A stretch of DNA of 64,000 nucleotides from Methanomassiliicoccus sp. (GCA_012719175.1 JAAYAX010000015.1:24551-88550), one strand, 5' to 3'; positions 45,801 to 53,996 are shown, counted from the stretch's first letter. Made by a program: numbers and translations. The notes: a model not told the origin generated them from the sequence alone.

Positions 45801-47911
45801 TCAAGGTCGATTACCTATTGGAGCGCAACTATGGAGATGAAGTCAAGATCTTCAAGCCGGACAGGATTCCCAACAACCTTCCAGACCTGGTATACATTGA
45901 GGGGCCGAACTCCTCTGGGAAAAGCACCTTATTGAACATCATCGCCCTGGGGTTCTATGGTCTGAAAAAGGAAAAGTTAAATGTGGCCCTCAAGAACAAG
46001 CTCAACGACCTGATTAATTCTGACCATCAAAAGCTGAAGTTCGAGGTCAATATCACCAACTCGGAAGGGAATGTCGTCCTTACTGCATACCGTGATAACT
46101 TCGATGGGGAAATTCGTGTCAAAGAGATAGTAAATGGGAAACCAACCTCGTTGGCCCCTGACACCTTCCACAGGAAGTACAACCTGATATATGATGTTCC
46201 AGACAACCCAACAGACCGCCTGAACCAGTTAACCAGTGAGATCCGGGAAATACAGAAGATGTATGGCAACCGCCTAGGGGCTTTCAAGAACTACCTGGCC
46301 GGGGTTACAGGAGAGATTAGGAGAGGGAGGGACCCCAAGCGCCTGGACCAGCTTCGCGCTGCCGTTGAGAAAGGAGCCGCAGAGCTGTCTACCATGAACC
46401 AACAGATGCAGGATTCGGAAATCCTCCTCGATCAGTTAGAAAAATACAATTTTAGCCGATCCTACATCAAAAAAAGTGAAGAACTTGCTTCTATCGATGC
46501 AAAGATCATGAAATTGAACAAAAAAATCGAGGAGACTGAGAAGAAAACAAAGAAGGTCAGTAAGCGTTTCCAAGACAATCTGAATAAGGCGAGAAAATAC
46601 CTGGACGAGATGAAAGACATTCAGCGCGAGATCGGCAGCCTTATGGATCCATTCTTACCAAAGGAAGAGCGCCACCATCTTGACCTCTGGAGCAGGATCG
46701 ATATCGAAGGGGCCATCGACGATTTCGAGGTGCCCTCTACTCTAGACAAAGAGATCATCGTTCTCAAGCGCATCTTGTTAAAGCAATTCAATCCTGATAA
46801 GGACAAGAAAGACCTCACCGAGGCGAAGGTATATTCAGAGCTAATAGAATTCCTCAACCACTATCGATCGTCGGAAGTGATTCTGCCTGGCGACACGACC
46901 ATTGACGAGTTCATCTCTCAGCTCGAGGAGGCCAACAAGCGATACAAGGATTTGAAGATAAAGGCAGACAATTTCGACCGGCTCAACGGACTCCTCGATG
47001 ATCTGAGGGAAAGGAGAAGAATCGCAAACAAGTATCTTTCGGATCTGGGCGACCTGAAAAAGGATCAAATGGCCGAGGGCGAGGATGCAGTCGATGATGG
47101 ATTAGAAGAGGAGCTTGAAACCCTCAATGGCAAGCGAAAATCTGTGGCCCAGCTATCTGAGTTCTACCGCATGGAGTGCGCTAAGAAGGACATCAACGAC
47201 GACAACGTGCTTGATATACTTGATGAGCTAGAATCAACCGAGTTCGTAAAGGCTTACCGGGTCTACGATGATGGCCAGCTAGAGGATGCGACGAACGAGA
47301 TGAGGAACGATCTTAACGTCAAGCAGAAGATAATCCGATCGAAGGGGGAAGCAGTCCGCCTGAATAGGAACGAGCTTACTCGCATGGAGAAGCTTGAACC
47401 GCACAAATATCAGGACATGCTCCCAGAGCTAGAAGAGCTTCTCGACAAGGTCGTAAGGCTTGATACTAAGCTAACAAAAGATTTCGAGGCAAAAATCGGA
47501 AGCATAATCGGAGAAAAGACGACAAAGCAGATTAAAGACGACCCCTACTTCGAGGAGGTCGCGAAGTACCTCGGGCGTAGGGTAGGGTATATCAGACATC
47601 TTGAAGAGTCGTACAAAGTAAGAAAGATCGATCTTGTGGCCGGGGACATCATTACCGAATCGGGCAAACGTATAAAGCTCACTGATATGGGAACAGGACA
47701 AAGTCAGAGCGCTTATCTTACGGGATTGCTCAATACAGACGACAAGAGGAAGATCATAGCTCTTTTTGATGAAGTGGCGATGATGGACAGCTCGTCCCTA
47801 GAGCCGATATATCAGAAAATGCAGGACCTTCACAGAAAAGACCGGCTTATGGTCGGTGTAGTTGTGCAGAAAGGTGACGCCGTCAAGATTATACCTAAAC
47901 TGGAGGGATGA
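45797..47911 (+). CDS. SMC/Rad50-like coiled-coil ATPase
   Basis: 704 residues. Walker A GPNSSGKST lies at 36-44. A coiled coil spans about 180-290 and 360-600 with a central break. Near the C-terminus are a degenerate ABC signature (MGTGQSQSAYLTG, near 631) and Walker B with D-loop (IIALFDEVAMMDSSS, near 655-668). The split ATPase head joined by coiled coil is the SMC/RecN/Rad50 pattern. There is no C-x-x-C zinc hook, and the coil is shorter than in true Rad50 or SMC. The start overlaps the stop of the 48-residue gene. It is fourth in the operon; next comes a winged-helix-like protein one base later. It could clamp or bridge DNA for the HerA-NurA machine. Confidence 0.82.
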   Translation: MIKVDYLLERNYGDEVKIFKPDRIPNNLPDLVYIEGPNSSGKSTLLNIIALGFYGLKKEKLNVALKNKLNDLINSDHQKLKFEVNITNSEGNVVLTAYRDNFDGEIRVKEIVNGKPTSLAPDTFHRKYNLIYDVPDNPTDRLNQLTSEIREIQKMYGNRLGAFKNYLAGVTGEIRRGRDPKRLDQLRAAVEKGAAELSTMNQQMQDSEILLDQLEKYNFSRSYIKKSEELASIDAKIMKLNKKIEETEKKTKKVSKRFQDNLNKARKYLDEMKDIQREIGSLMDPFLPKEERHHLDLWSRIDIEGAIDDFEVPSTLDKEIIVLKRILLKQFNPDKDKKDLTEAKVYSELIEFLNHYRSSEVILPGDTTIDEFISQLEEANKRYKDLKIKADNFDRLNGLLDDLRERRRIANKYLSDLGDLKKDQMAEGEDAVDDGLEEELETLNGKRKSVAQLSEFYRMECAKKDINDDNVLDILDELESTEFVKAYRVYDDGQLEDATNEMRNDLNVKQKIIRSKGEAVRLNRNELTRMEKLEPHKYQDMLPELEELLDKVVRLDTKLTKDFEAKIGSIIGEKTTKQIKDDPYFEEVAKYLGRRVGYIRHLEESYKVRKIDLVAGDIITESGKRIKLTDMGTGQSQSAYLTGLLNTDDKRKIIALFDEVAMMDSSSLEPIYQKMQDLHRKDRLMVGVVVQKGDAVKIIPKLEG

Positions 47912-47912
47912 G

Positions 47913-48815
47913 ATGAAGGAGGGGTCCAACAGGTACCTACAAAAGTTCTATGACTCCTACCGGGACAATTTAGATATGAAGAAGAAGCTCATTTCTAAGT
48001 CCGTCCTATTATCATCTCTGCGGGTGAAGAACAATGTGCGATTCACGGCTCTTAACGAGTCGGCCATAGTCGCGGCGAAGATTCCCTCCGACGTTCTTTT
48101 TGAATTAAAGCAGAATGGATGGGTCAGGGACACCGAGGATATGTCCACGGTGACCATCTCAGCCAAAGGGATCTGGTATATAGAGAAGAGGAACGGCATC
48201 TTGGGCGAAGAGGCACTACTGGACTTCATCGACGACAACTACTTTGCCATGGTTGAGGCAAGCAAGCCATTATCGGAGAAGGAAAAGGTAATCATTTTTG
48301 GTATGCTGACCACCCGTGCTTTCTCTATCAATTCAGCGGTTGACATGAGAAAGGACGACTCCGTCAAGGACACCTGGAAGGAAGTGATGATTAGTGCTTT
48401 TGAAAAGTTGAAAGAACTAGGGGCGGTCGAGAGGCTGGAGATTGTAGATCTTATGCCGACTCAAGGCATCGAACATCCCGCTAGCCACCTCATTAGGCAC
48501 ACCGACTCCCTGCCACGAAAGACAAGGGCGATTTTCAAGGCCAGTGGAAAAAATAAATATTATCTCGACATGTACGTAAATGACTCTCTCTCGACGGAAA
48601 AACTAGCATACCTTTTCTGGCTTGTGTTTGGTAGATTATTAGACTCAGATAACGTCGAGAAAATAAGCGAGTATTGCCGAGAGGTGGCCTACAACAAGAG
48701 CATTTACGTTTTCGACCTAGATGAGCACAAGTTCTCTACCCCGGAGTACGACGAGCTTATAAGAACGAGCATCATCGACTCGATCATCATGCGCTCTCAA
48801 TGGGATAGTGAATGA
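47913..48815 (+). CDS. Winged-helix-like accessory protein of the HerA-NurA-SMC operon
   Basis: 300 residues from the ATG at 47913, which follows GGAGGGATGAG and lies one base after the SMC-like gene stop. The N-terminal third (about 25-100) has a helix-turn-helix/wing pattern: AIVAAKIPSDVLFELKQNGW followed by a strand pair (STVTISAKGIWYI). The middle and C-terminal parts are helical without known motifs. In bacterial SMC-type complexes, winged-helix (KITE) proteins bind the kleisin; this protein may play such a part (inference). It is the last gene of the operon and ends in TGA. No family is recognised. Confidence 0.65.
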   Translation: MKEGSNRYLQKFYDSYRDNLDMKKKLISKSVLLSSLRVKNNVRFTALNESAIVAAKIPSDVLFELKQNGWVRDTEDMSTVTISAKGIWYIEKRNGILGEEALLDFIDDNYFAMVEASKPLSEKEKVIIFGMLTTRAFSINSAVDMRKDDSVKDTWKEVMISAFEKLKELGAVERLEIVDLMPTQGIEHPASHLIRHTDSLPRKTRAIFKASGKNKYYLDMYVNDSLSTEKLAYLFWLVFGRLLDSDNVEKISEYCREVAYNKSIYVFDLDEHKFSTPEYDELIRTSIIDSIIMRSQWDSE

Positions 48816-48977
48816 TTAGCGACCTTCAGATGGAGCAATACCTCTGAGATAGTAACATCAAGATAGGGATGGAGTCCTGATTTAGCGCCCTAACAGCGAA
48901 AAGCCTAATATGTGCATTTCACGAACTGCGAGGATGAGCGATAATATAGTAAATGTATCACCAAGATGTTGCGCTAG

Positions 48978-49100
48978 GTCGGCCACGTCGCTGGGGTGGA
49001 GAACCTCGATATCCATTGATGCCGCCGTACGTTCGTTCAGATGCTCTTTGACTTAGGAGCGGGCATCGAGGAGGTGAGTGTCCTCATGGGATGTGCTTAA
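48978..49100 (+). pseudogene. Tyrosine recombinase (integrase) remnant
   Basis: The frame from 48978 to the TAA at 49098-49100 reads AGVENLDIH, a TGA, then CRRTFVQMLFDLGAGIEEVS and VLMG. This is the H-x-x-R box region of phage-type integrases (H-x-L-R-R-T-F then L-x-x-G-x-x-x-x-x-V-x-x-L-M-G-H). It is flanked by stops and has an internal stop, so it is decayed. It lies directly after the HerA operon and marks past integration. Confidence 0.65.
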
Positions 49101-49243
49101 TCCGATATGATGTACAATATCTGTTGTCGCAGACGACCGTGATAAGCGGCGCCGAGAGTGATGTAACTTTTGGCAGTAAGCTAGGAGGTGCTAACTGCTA
49201 TCGCAGTAAGAAATAGATTATCCCTCCATTGACAAATGTAAAT

Positions 49244-49306
49244 GGGATACTGGCTACATCCAATAGTGCGGGGGGAGGCCCCCGCAACAAGAGCTAGCCA
49301 GTATCT
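49244..49306. repeat. Nested inverted repeat with G/C-rich inner hairpin
   Basis: GATACTGGCTA (49246-49256) pairs perfectly with TAGCCAGTATC (49295-49305). Between them TGCGGGGG (49267-49274) pairs perfectly with CCCCCGCA (49279-49286), loop GAGG. The 60-base element could be a structured RNA, a recombination or replication site, or the fused ends of a mobile element. A run of six T follows at 49330. It stands in a region with no genes. Confidence 0.6.
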
Positions 49307-49415
49307 CAATTATTGAAGTCAATCAGGGCTTTTTTGACATAAACCTCTTAATTTTATTTTCTTGCTAAGTGATGAAGAATAAATGAAACAGAGAGCGTTT
49401 CCTGTTTGTCATATT

Positions 49416-49526
49416 GGTGGGCTCAGCCGGGACCACATATCGCTCAGGCCAGACGATGAAATTTGAAAATCAATTATTTCAGCGGAATGCAGAGCCAGCT
49501 CGACAAAACCTTTATTTGTTTTTTAT
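49416..49526 (+). repeat. Dispersed accessory-region repeat, copy A
   Basis: About 110 bases beginning GTGGGCTCAGCCGGGACCAC and including a G-A-C-G-A-T-G-A-A core, TCAATTATT, GCAGAGCCAGCTCGACAA and a T-rich end. It aligns over its full length with 53667-53780 (about 80 percent by eye), and more weakly with 56385-56450 and 58026-58100, all in the same orientation. It has no coding frame. Confidence 0.6.
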
Positions 49527-49746
49527 CGATAAATAATCAACTCCCGATGGGAGCACTACAATAACATCCGGTGGGCTAATTTTTTAGGTCAATTCGGCGA
49601 TTTTTTGGCAGAATTGAATTCTGGCCCTGCGCCAAACCATTTTCCCCTTTCTTGAAAAATATTGACGAATCGTTCTGAGATATTCAAATAATGAAAAAAA
49701 GGAAGGCGTTTAGGGAGCTAGGCTCCGAGGAGCTACGTGAAGGGCA

Positions 49747-49947
49747 TTATAGGAAAGCGGCGAAACCGTAGTAGAGTCCTAATAAGACGATCCCTACACA
49801 TAGCAGCACAAAGCCAACCGGGCCTCGGAACTTAAAGCCTCCAGACTGGAACGAGGCGATCCCAGGAATCGGAATTATCCCGACTAGGCTGACGAAGCCT
49901 ACAGCAGATATCAGCCATCCCATCCATGCTATCGGTTCTGGAACTAT
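49747..49947 (-). CDS. Small two-helix membrane protein, unusual start
   Basis: A frame ending in TAA at 49747-49749 encodes two hydrophobic helices (WMGWLISAVGFVSLVGII and GFVLLCVGIVLLGLYYGFAA) joined by a short loop (SFQSGGFKFRGP). A perfect ribosome site AGGAGGTG (49956-49963) lies 8 bases before an ATA codon at 49947, giving 66 residues starting IVPEPIAW; the first ATG is at 49923, giving 58 residues but cutting into the first helix. ATA initiation, or a mutated start, is therefore suggested. Function unknown. It is the only clear coding frame between 48.8 and 51.1 kb. Confidence 0.5.
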   Translation of the reverse strand: MVPEPIAWMGWLISAVGFVSLVGIIPIPGIASFQSGGFKFRGPVGFVLLCVGIVLLGLYYGFAAFL

Positions 49948-50640
49948 CGTATTTTCACCTCCTCTTGTTTTTCTTTGACGACATAGCGTCCTGGATCATT
50001 TCGATGTCCGTTAACGTTTGTCATCACAGCCAATATCAAGCTGTCGTATTTAAAATTAATGGCCTCGCGTGAATTAGTTAAGCTATATACTTAATTTTGT
50101 AAATTTAACAGATGTATTTTAACAGTTCGGATTGTTATTAAAAACAGTAATTTGTGTATCTTTCTCTTATCTCTTTCTTTTACTTTTTAACTATAATAAT
50201 ATAATTTTATTTATTAGCATAACTGCGCGCGTAACGCGCGCGAATGCGGCAGTTCACCCAGGCTGTTGAATACCACCAAAGCGCATTGAATACGTGCTTG
50301 TAGGCATTTTACCTTTAAAACAACCTTAGGTATGGATGAGATAGCGAACATGCCCTATTATCGTCTCTAATGGCTTAATCACCTATTCTTTGCATAATGT
50401 ACAACTAGAGTAATTCAATTGTAGAAATCAAAGCGGTACGAAAAATGTCATCTCGAGCGCGAATGTACGGTGATAATGATTAGAATCTCGTTTGACCCTC
50501 AAATTTGACATCCTGCAGATTGAGCGAAAATCCCGACATACCGGCACTGGGTTTCTCACATTCCCAAGAACACAAGTATGTTCGAGCCAGTAACTAAACT
50601 TTTTCGGTCAATTTGCGGTTTTTACACTAAGGGCATCAAA
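49948..50640. other. AT-rich gene-poor stretch with a palindrome
   Basis: Nothing coding seen. It holds an alternating GC palindrome at 50225-50241 (GCGCGCGT and ACGCGCGC around one A), enclosed by AACTGC (50221-50226) and GCAGTT (50249-50254). The rest is low-complexity A/T. Confidence 0.5.
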
Positions 50641-51155
50641 CCTTTTTCATTTTTATGAAACTATCTACGAAATATCCTGATGTGTTCGGAGTTGGCAGAG
50701 CCAAGGTCTTTGCCCTCAAGGCCGATAAACTTCACTTCCGAGCAAATAATGGCCACTCCTCCCCCTTATGCCGGTTATCCCTTTCTTTTAGTCCATTTTC
50801 CTGTATGGAATCCGCAGGTTTCGTTTCTAATCGGCGGTCTGATGGGGCGATGGGAACGACCGACCGGGCGAATGAGGGAATGATGTGGTATCCCCTCAGT
50901 CCTACGAGCACCAGGTCTGTCGAAATGATCCCTGCAAGGCAGTCAAAATCATGTTCTATCAAGCTTAAATCGGTCGAAGGCCAGCCATATTCTATAATCA
51001 ACACAGTCGTAATCACTCTACGGCGATACCATACGGGGTTACTCTCAAGTACTTGATTATCGACCTTCTAGTCAATCGCTCGGAAGCTAAAATAGGTTTA
51101 CACAATAAAAAAATAGTAAGTCATATATATGGGTTTATACAGGGAGCGATAGTCC
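50641..51155. other. Probable decayed coding sequence, identity uncertain
   Basis: Both strands hold frames of about 95-133 residues but neither looks like a known protein. The minus strand has the more protein-like pieces (for example SNPVWYRRR near 51020-51050 and SVVPIAPSDRRLETKPAD near 50800), which recall transposase-type sequence, but a continuous match is absent. I treat this as a remnant. The last 40 bases (TCATATATAT at 51121-51130) are the promoter of the next gene. Confidence 0.35.
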
Positions 51156-52286
51156 TTGACCAACCGGGAATCCGAGAGCGTTTCTGAAAGCTTCAACGTA
51201 GAGAAGCTAATAATGCCCGGTCAGGAAGTCGGTGTAACTCCCCTTTTATTACTCTTAAAACAGAAGGCGAGGGAAAGAAAGAGGAGCATTATTGCAGTAT
51301 TGTTTGGCTCAGATGAAGACCCAATCGACGTTTTTATGAGATATAAAAAGCATGGGTTTAACATTGAAATTAGAAGATATCATTCGTTTTCTGAGGCTCA
51401 TCTCACCGTAGATAAAAACGAACTCGCGAATGAGGATAAATCACAAGTAATATCGGGATATTTTTACATCCTGCCAATCGAACCTGGAATATGGACATCA
51501 ATCACCTTTGAGAAAGAAATATTTGTAGAAAAGGGATTAATGAAACTACTTCAAAAACATTCAATGAGCATCAGTAGGACTGGTTTTACTTCAAACGAAA
51601 TCCATGATGTATTAACAAAAATAATCGAAAAGGACGGAATGACTGCCGAGGTCATAAAAGCGGTAACTTATCCCTATGGTGGAAATGGGGATATTGATTT
51701 CAATAGTCGAAGTTTACAAGATTTATTCCACCATTGTACTACAGACCGTAGGTATCTTGACAAAGCAAAGATTCGTATTATTAGGGATGGTCACCAACCA
51801 TCTGATATTTTCGTCAGTAGAGATGGCATGTTCAGATTCTACAAAGGAGACATTGATTTCTTTTTTAGGATAGTCCTTAGGTCATTCGCGACCCCAGCGA
51901 AGAGGACTAAAAATGTTCTAGAGAAACGGGAAAGAACATATGGGAACTACGATTCGAAACCAATAAAGATTGAGTTCGAACATGAAATGTTCAAGGAACA
52001 AGGAGATAACGACAAATTCGTTAGAGCAATATCAAAAATAGTGAAATCGGGTGTTTCGGTCTATCATCGGAATCCCTATCTGCATATATCGTTGGTCGAT
52101 TTTCAAGATGGGTCCACATACGATATCTTTGCAATATCGTCTAGATCATTATGCATCGTCCCGTCATTTAGGTCATCGTTAGATTCATTACAGAGAATTA
52201 GCAGCCAGATGTTTAAAAATTTTGATGAGGGATTGGTAAAGGATTGGGAAGAAATTGAAAGAACGATAGACGACTATTTCGTGTGA
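51156..52286 (+). CDS. Unknown protein, first gene of a two-gene accessory module
   Basis: 376 residues, no membrane segment, no signal peptide and no motif I recognise. It is rich in Lys/Ile/Phe/Asp, in keeping with the AT-rich DNA. Two parts are suggested: about 1-190 (beta/alpha mix with FGSDEDPIDVFMRY and GYFYILPIEPGIW) and about 200-376 (DKAKIRIIRDGHQPSDIFVS, DFFFRIVLRSF). The start is TTG at 51156 with AGGGAG 9 bases before; a TATA box TATATAT at 51124-51130 would make the leader very short. It is 4 bases upstream of the next gene, with which it must be co-expressed. The pair sits between recombinase remnants and repeats, a setting typical of defence or toxin modules. Confidence 0.65.
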   Translation: MTNRESESVSESFNVEKLIMPGQEVGVTPLLLLLKQKARERKRSIIAVLFGSDEDPIDVFMRYKKHGFNIEIRRYHSFSEAHLTVDKNELANEDKSQVISGYFYILPIEPGIWTSITFEKEIFVEKGLMKLLQKHSMSISRTGFTSNEIHDVLTKIIEKDGMTAEVIKAVTYPYGGNGDIDFNSRSLQDLFHHCTTDRRYLDKAKIRIIRDGHQPSDIFVSRDGMFRFYKGDIDFFFRIVLRSFATPAKRTKNVLEKRERTYGNYDSKPIKIEFEHEMFKEQGDNDKFVRAISKIVKSGVSVYHRNPYLHISLVDFQDGSTYDIFAISSRSLCIVPSFRSSLDSLQRISSQMFKNFDEGLVKDWEEIERTIDDYFV

Positions 52287-52290
52287 TTCT

Positions 52291-53436
52291 ATGGGTCCTA
52301 CTCATCCTCTTGAGACTGAACTCAAAGATCATGCCAAATGCGTAAAAGGGCTCAAGGCAGATTTTAGTAATTATGATCAAACCGTCGATGTAATTTCCTG
52401 TTGGCACTCATATTTTGAATCCATTTATGTAAGGAAAAGTGCAGGGCTATTTTTTGATCGATATCCAATAATTGGAGACAAAGGACACACTCCAGATTTT
52501 ACCATGGTTTTTAACGAAGACTATGCGATTATTGCTGATGTCGCCAGATCAATAGAGAACAACTCCCACTCTCTCGAGTCAAAGGCAGCTCAATTAAAGA
52601 ATTATGATGGATGTAAGAAATTAAGATCTGGACCGGGTCCAAATGATTGGATTGAACCAAAAACAATAGACCAGATGTTAATCCTTCATACTCAGTTCTC
52701 TGATCGAGGAGCGAGAGAACTATTGAAAATTCAAAAAAGGGAAGAATACAAATTGGATAATAATCTAGCTATCCTCGAATATGATTTATCTCAAGCCTAC
52801 GCAGATTCAGCATATATTTTCAAAAAGGTCGGCATAGCTCGGAATAAGAAGTTGAGGGATAAGAGTCTACCAAAACAGCTTCAATTGGAGAGGCTATTCG
52901 GTAAAGAATTGAAGTCTCTTAACTGTACGCCGGATAAATTTGTTGTTAATAAGGCAACACACCTGTTTTGTAACGATTCCCCATGTCCAATATATCTTGT
53001 TGCGAGGCTTTGGGATAGGGGTTTGATCAATTTATTGACCGATAACCAGTTGGATACGTGGCATCAAGGAACCTCAATGCAAAGTGTTCAAATCGAAACC
53101 AGTTCCACAGAACTACGTAATCTTATCCATGATAAAATATCTCCAGGGTGCTGGATTCCTGAAGGTTGTATGGACAATGCATTGGAATTTTTAAAGATTG
53201 CTGGCAGGGCAGAGAATGATAATAAAAAATGGACAATAGATTATGGAAATATTCAAATTAAGAAGACAAAAAAACGAACAGGGATTGGCCCCAATAAGGA
53301 AGAACTGGTCAATCAATTTTACGAGATGAGGGAATATGCAGAGTTACTATCTACAATGTACTGTGAGGGTCTGAAAAACGTAAACGTCAAAATATCACCA
53401 ACAGAATCAAAATATAAACAGAAATCATTATTTTAA
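52291..53436 (+). CDS. Unknown protein with PD-(D/E)XK-like segment, second gene of the module
   Basis: 381 residues. The segment GHTPDFTMVFNEDYAIIADV followed by ARSIENNSHSLESKAAQLKN looks like a PD-(D/E)XK nuclease core: PD, then a strand ending in D (IIADVARS), where the usual Lys is replaced by Ala/Arg, and a helix with Lys/Gln. It may be an altered or inactive nuclease, or the likeness may be superficial. The rest is helical or mixed, without known motifs; a CNDSPCPIYLVARLWDRGLI stretch near 228-250 could be a wing or zinc-related site. The ATG lies 4 bases after the stop of the first gene. The stop is TAA. Immediately downstream is an integrase fragment. Confidence 0.6.
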   Translation: MGPTHPLETELKDHAKCVKGLKADFSNYDQTVDVISCWHSYFESIYVRKSAGLFFDRYPIIGDKGHTPDFTMVFNEDYAIIADVARSIENNSHSLESKAAQLKNYDGCKKLRSGPGPNDWIEPKTIDQMLILHTQFSDRGARELLKIQKREEYKLDNNLAILEYDLSQAYADSAYIFKKVGIARNKKLRDKSLPKQLQLERLFGKELKSLNCTPDKFVVNKATHLFCNDSPCPIYLVARLWDRGLINLLTDNQLDTWHQGTSMQSVQIETSSTELRNLIHDKISPGCWIPEGCMDNALEFLKIAGRAENDNKKWTIDYGNIQIKKTKKRTGIGPNKEELVNQFYEMREYAELLSTMYCEGLKNVNVKISPTESKYKQKSLF

Positions 53437-53448
53437 TCAAGTGGAAGG

Positions 53449-53628
53449 ATGGCGCTAGACGGCGGCGTCTCGATAGAACTGGTATCGCAATCGCTTAGGC
53501 ACGCTTCGACGAAAACCACTGAGCGGTACTATTGCCGTTCACGAGCTGACCCTGCGTTCGCCAACGTCAATGAAGCATACAATCGTATGTTTTATGACGA
53601 GCCAGCTATGAACGCGAAAAGCGTTTGA
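53449..53628 (+). pseudogene. C-terminal fragment of a tyrosine recombinase
   Basis: A 59-residue frame reading GGVSIELVSQSLRHASTKTT then ERYYCRSRADPAF. It is the last part of a phage-type integrase, containing the (L)-R/G-H box and the catalytic Tyr in T-E-R-Y-Y, but lacking the upstream catalytic Arg and His-x-x-Arg. A TAA stop lies a few codons upstream in frame, so the gene is truncated. It begins 12 bases after the two-gene module. Confidence 0.75.
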
Positions 53629-53666
53629 ATTGAAATTCGATGATAATTGTCTGGATAGTAAGTAGA

Positions 53667-53780
53667 GTGGGCTCAACCGGGACCACTCTTGACGTTAGCC
53701 AGATGATGAAAAATGCAATTCAATTATTCCATAGAACGCAGAGCCAGCTCGACAATCCCATTTATTCTTTTTTTTATCTC
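53667..53780 (+). repeat. Dispersed accessory-region repeat, copy B
   Basis: Begins GTGGGCTCAACCGGGACCAC, includes CCAGATGATGAAAAATGC, TCAATTATTCC, GCAGAGCCAGCTCGACAA and a T-rich tail. Direct repeat of copy A at 49416-49526; the two copies bracket the two-gene module. It lies right after the integrase fragment. Confidence 0.6.
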
Positions 53781-53810
53781 ACATATGAGTTGAATGTGTC
53801 AGGTCCCAAC

Positions 53811-53996
53811 CTAGATTTCGACTCTAATCATTTCTGAAGTTATTTGGACATGTCGTATCTTTAGTATCTTAATTTTTGATTTACTCTTGCAGTAGTCGGA
53901 GAAATATCGGCCACTTCCGCAAGGACAATAGCACTCGTCTAGACAATGCAAATCTTGAGTATTTTCATCTTCCATTCCAGTCTGGATATCCAGCAT
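53811..53996 (-). CDS. Small SEC-C motif protein
   Basis: 61 residues. The segment CYCPCGSGRYFSDYC is a SEC-C zinc-binding motif (C-P-C-G-S-G-x-x-x-x-x-x-C), found at the C-terminus of SecA and in many small uncharacterised proteins. The frame starts at ATG 53996 without a ribosome site and ends in TAG at 53811, so it may be a fragment of a larger protein. Function unknown; SEC-C motifs bind zinc and often mediate protein contact. Confidence 0.45.
   Translation of the reverse strand: MLDIQTGMEDENTQDLHCLDECYCPCGSGRYFSDYCKSKSKIKILKIRHVQITSEMIRVEI

Noticed and set aside
45797..47911. True Rad50 of an Mre11-Rad50-HerA-NurA operon
   Set aside because: No zinc hook, degenerate signature, short coil and no Mre11 gene next to it.
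49244..49306. CRISPR repeat or array
   Set aside because: Only one copy of the palindrome; no regularly spaced repeats or cas genes here or elsewhere in the window.
50655..51056. 133-residue plus-strand frame
   Set aside because: Ser/Arg-rich without pattern and no ribosome site; the opposite strand looks slightly more protein-like but is also not convincing.
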